Source: Candidatus Eiseniibacteriota bacterium (GTDB lineage Bacteria; Eisenbacteria; RBG-16-71-46; CAIMUX01). Taken from it: a DNA stretch of 64,000 bases. Below are positions 62,304 to 64,000 of this stretch, one piece after another (the first letter of the stretch is position 1; the number at the start of each line of letters is the position of its first letter). Position numbers and translations under genes: made by a program. The notes under the pieces were generated by a model. The model saw only the letters and a list, made by a program, of their open reading frames with translations. It had not been told where the DNA came from and ran no database searches. The stretch is from the NCBI GenBank assembly GCA_029569475.1, contig JAKQSZ010000002.1, positions 14,791 to 78,790 of the forward strand, read 5' to 3'.

Positions 62304-62603
62304 TCAGGAACGGGCGTAGCCGCCGCCGCCACCGCCGCCGCGCATCGGCCGATCCGTCCTCGGCCGCGCCTCGTTCACGGTGATGGTCCTTCCCTTCATC
62401 TGGGTCTGGTCAAACCGGTTCACCGCCGCGGTCGCCTCTTCCTGCTTGGCCATCTCGACGAATCCGAAACCGCGGGAACGGCCGGTCTCGCGGTCCGTGA
62501 CGACCTGCGCCGAGACCACGGTGCCGACCTCGGCGAACACCTGCTCCAGATCCTCCTTGGTCGTGTTGAAGGGAAGGTTGCCTACATAGAGCTTCGTACC
62601 CAT
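62304..62603 (-). CDS. RRM-type RNA-binding protein
   Basis: 99 residues with a single RNA-recognition motif: RNP2 as KLYVGNLPF at residues 4-12 and RNP1 as RGFGFVEM near residues 44-51. The C-terminal tail is glycine-rich with arginines (RPMRGGGGGGGY), as in small bacterial RRM proteins of cyanobacteria and other phyla thought to bind cold- or stress-related mRNAs. The ATG follows GAGGAGAG. Monocistronic by spacing. The PorV-like gene is 247 bases downstream on the same strand. Confidence 0.95.
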   Translation of the reverse strand: MGTKLYVGNLPFNTTKEDLEQVFAEVGTVVSAQVVTDRETGRSRGFGFVEMAKQEEATAAVNRFDQTQMKGRTITVNEARPRTDRPMRGGGGGGGYARS

Positions 62604-62907
62604 GACTGAATTCTCTCCTCGGACTCCCTGGACCTGCCGTCCGGGGTTGTGTGGGCCCGCCGTTTCTGCCTGCCCCGAGCCTCTCTCACTGGCCCAATTG
62701 TCCTGACTCGGGAGACACCCAGAGGATCAGTTCCAAGCGGGGAATGACGGAGGATTCCTTCGGTGGCTTTTCTCGCAGTCTATTGCAAGCGGCTCGAACC
62801 TCGGGCGGAACGGTGTGCGGGCGACGGGCGCCCGCTCTAACGCGCTTAATTCTCGGCACCGGGACTGACAGGGTCAAGAAAAAACTCGACAGCCGGAATC
62901 AGGTCGG
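62604..62907. other. Intergenic region, no gene seen
   Basis: 304 bases between two minus-strand genes. It should hold the promoter of the RRM gene and the end of the DUF2723 transcript. It is slightly less GC-rich than its surroundings (for example 'caagaaaaaactcg' near 62874). No RNA gene or repeat is recognised. Confidence 0.45.
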
Positions 62908-64000
62908 TCAGGGACGGGGCTGGATGAGCCTCGCGGAGTCAGCATATTGCTCGCGCCAGCGCCGGGCACGATCGTCCTCGGGGTGGCGCGCCAACCAGGC
63001 ATCGAGGACTGCCACGGCGCCATGGGGATCCTTTAGCCCCTCCCAGTGCACCGCAAAGAGGTCACGATAGCCGTCGAACTGGTCCGGAGAGAGCTCCACC
63101 AGGCGCCGATAGGTCCGCTCCGCCTCGGCGAAGCGGCCGCTGGATTCATGCAGGCGGCCGAGAAGCCGCAGGATCCTGGCGTCGTCATCGCCCCCGGAGG
63201 TGATTTCCGCCAGAACCGACTCAGCCTCGGCCATACGCCCTTCGTCGATGTAGATCAGGGCCAGGGAGGCCCGCACCGCGGGCGAGCGCGGCGCCAAGGC
63301 CAGGGCCCGGTCGATCAGGCGGGCCGCCTCCTCCTCACGCCCCTGCCGTCGCAGTTCGTGCACGGTGGTCAGGCAGGCGGAGGCGTAGTTCTGCACGAGC
63401 TTCATGGCATTGGCGTCCTTGAAGACCCGCGAGTCGTGCCGGCCGCCGGCGTCGACGAGCCCGGTATAGAGGTAGACCTCCTCGAGGTTCTTTCGGGACA
63501 ACTCCACGTCCAGCCGTTCCGGCTCCCCGGGCTCCTGGACCTCGAAGACAATGCCCTGCTGAACGAGCCGCCGCTCCAAGCCCATGCCGTCGGGCACGGT
63601 CAGGGCGATGTAGAGCGGGCGCCGGCCGTACTCGCGTTCAACGATGCGCGCCACCGCCAGGTCCTTGGTGCCCACCGTCGGTTCGAGGTTACGGGCGTAG
63701 GGACGGAGCCCGGCTTGCCGGAGGAATTCCTCCGCTTCGCGGGGATCGACCCAGCCGCGGTGGGCGGCATCCAGGTAGGCTCCCGCGAGGGCGGCGTTCT
63801 CGATCTGCCGGTCATTCCACCCCAGATCGACCTTGGGAGCCTGGTCGCGGAGCTGGCGCATGTACCAGTCGGTGTTGAGCAGGCTGAGGTTGGCCACCCG
63901 CACGTCCCGGCGGATCTTCTCCACCTCCTGCAGGTACCACAGCGGAAAGGTGTCGTTGTCCCCGTTGGTGAAGATGATCGCGTCGGGCTTGAGCCCGATC
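62908..64000 (-). CDS. DUF2723 family protein, C-terminal part (partial at window end)
   Basis: The frame is open to the right edge (codons to 63999). The visible part begins 'IIFTNGDNDTFPLWYLQEVE' and continues 'VRVANLSLLNTDWYMRQL', the sequence that marks DUF2723 proteins (O-mannosyltransferase/TMEM260-like, multi-spanning). The membrane-spanning N-terminal half is outside the window. The last ~170 residues contain TPR-like repeats ('AARLIDRALALAPRSPAVRASLALIYIDEGRMAEAE', 'LHESSGRFAEAERTYRRLVELSPDQ'). Likely an envelope glycosyltransferase; substrate unknown. Confidence 0.88.
   Translation of the reverse strand, partial: IGLKPDAIIFTNGDNDTFPLWYLQEVEKIRRDVRVANLSLLNTDWYMRQLRDQAPKVDLGWNDRQIENAALAGAYLDAAHRGWVDPREAEEFLRQAGLRPYARNLEPTVGTKDLAVARIVEREYGRRPLYIALTVPDGMGLERRLVQQGIVFEVQEPGEPERLDVELSRKNLEEVYLYTGLVDAGGRHDSRVFKDANAMKLVQNYASACLTTVHELRRQGREEEAARLIDRALALAPRSPAVRASLALIYIDEGRMAEAESVLAEITSGGDDDARILRLLGRLHESSGRFAEAERTYRRLVELSPDQFDGYRDLFAVHWEGLKDPHGAVAVLDAWLARHPEDDRARRWREQYADSARLIQPRP

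Overview
The window is a high-GC, densely coding bacterial stretch. Its gene mix is a MoxR/DUF58/BatA-type operon, many secreted proteins with a FlgD-like C-terminal sorting or propeptide module, a PorV/PorQ-type outer-membrane protein, DUF5683 proteins and a DUF2723 protein. That mix fits the FCB superphylum side of the tree; a 'Candidatus Eisenbacteria'-like lineage is my inference, with no marker gene here to prove it. Long antisense ORFs are abundant but are GC-driven shadows.

Layout. 1-3.5 kb: end of a MoxR ATPase, a DUF58 protein and a BatA-like membrane protein. 3.9-7.9 kb: divergent secreted genes (lipoprotein; putative glycoside hydrolase). 8.1-14.9 kb: DUF1338 oxygenase-like protein, molbindin, Mfd, and an ECF sigma factor coupled to a membrane protein. 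15.1-18.5 kb: superoxide dismutase divergent from a two-domain protein disulfide oxidoreductase, then a fused formiminotransferase-cyclodeaminase. 18.6-31.0 kb (minus strand): a small Ig-like protein, an outer-membrane protein, two very large paralogous NHL/cohesin-like/dockerin-like secreted proteins and an FN3-cohesin lipoprotein. 31.3-37.7 kb: nadA, aconitase and modABC. 37.9-43.7 kb: a HAF-repeat secreted protein, two paralogous lipoproteins and a GT4 glycosyltransferase. 43.8-45.1 kb: a transposase. 45.3-64 kb (minus strand): NifU-like, QueG, parvulin-type lipoprotein, BamA/TamA-like barrel, a 1,185-residue outer-membrane protein, a propeller protein, two DUF5683 paralogues, an M6 metalloprotease, a PorV-like barrel, an RRM protein and the end of a DUF2723 protein.

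The most notable observation is the disulfide oxidoreductase at 15988-16668. Its reading frame is interrupted by one TGA exactly where the first cysteine of the C-terminal CxxC motif should be, and the TGA is followed by a hairpin with the spacing and GG-containing apical loop of a bacterial SECIS element. It is therefore best read as a selenoprotein (U-P-H-C active site) that automatic callers would split in two. A second in-frame TGA, in the HAF-repeat gene at 37943-39259, is followed by a hairpin of very similar architecture (6-bp lower stem, 5-bp upper stem, 3-nt loop with GG). That one is either a second, unprecedented extracellular selenoprotein or a nonsense mutation or sequencing error.

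The secreted genes and the minus-strand block at 49-62 kb together look like a cell-surface module: sorting-domain cargo, a PorV-like shuttle, barrel assembly and periplasmic folding functions. This grouping is inference from gene content and order.
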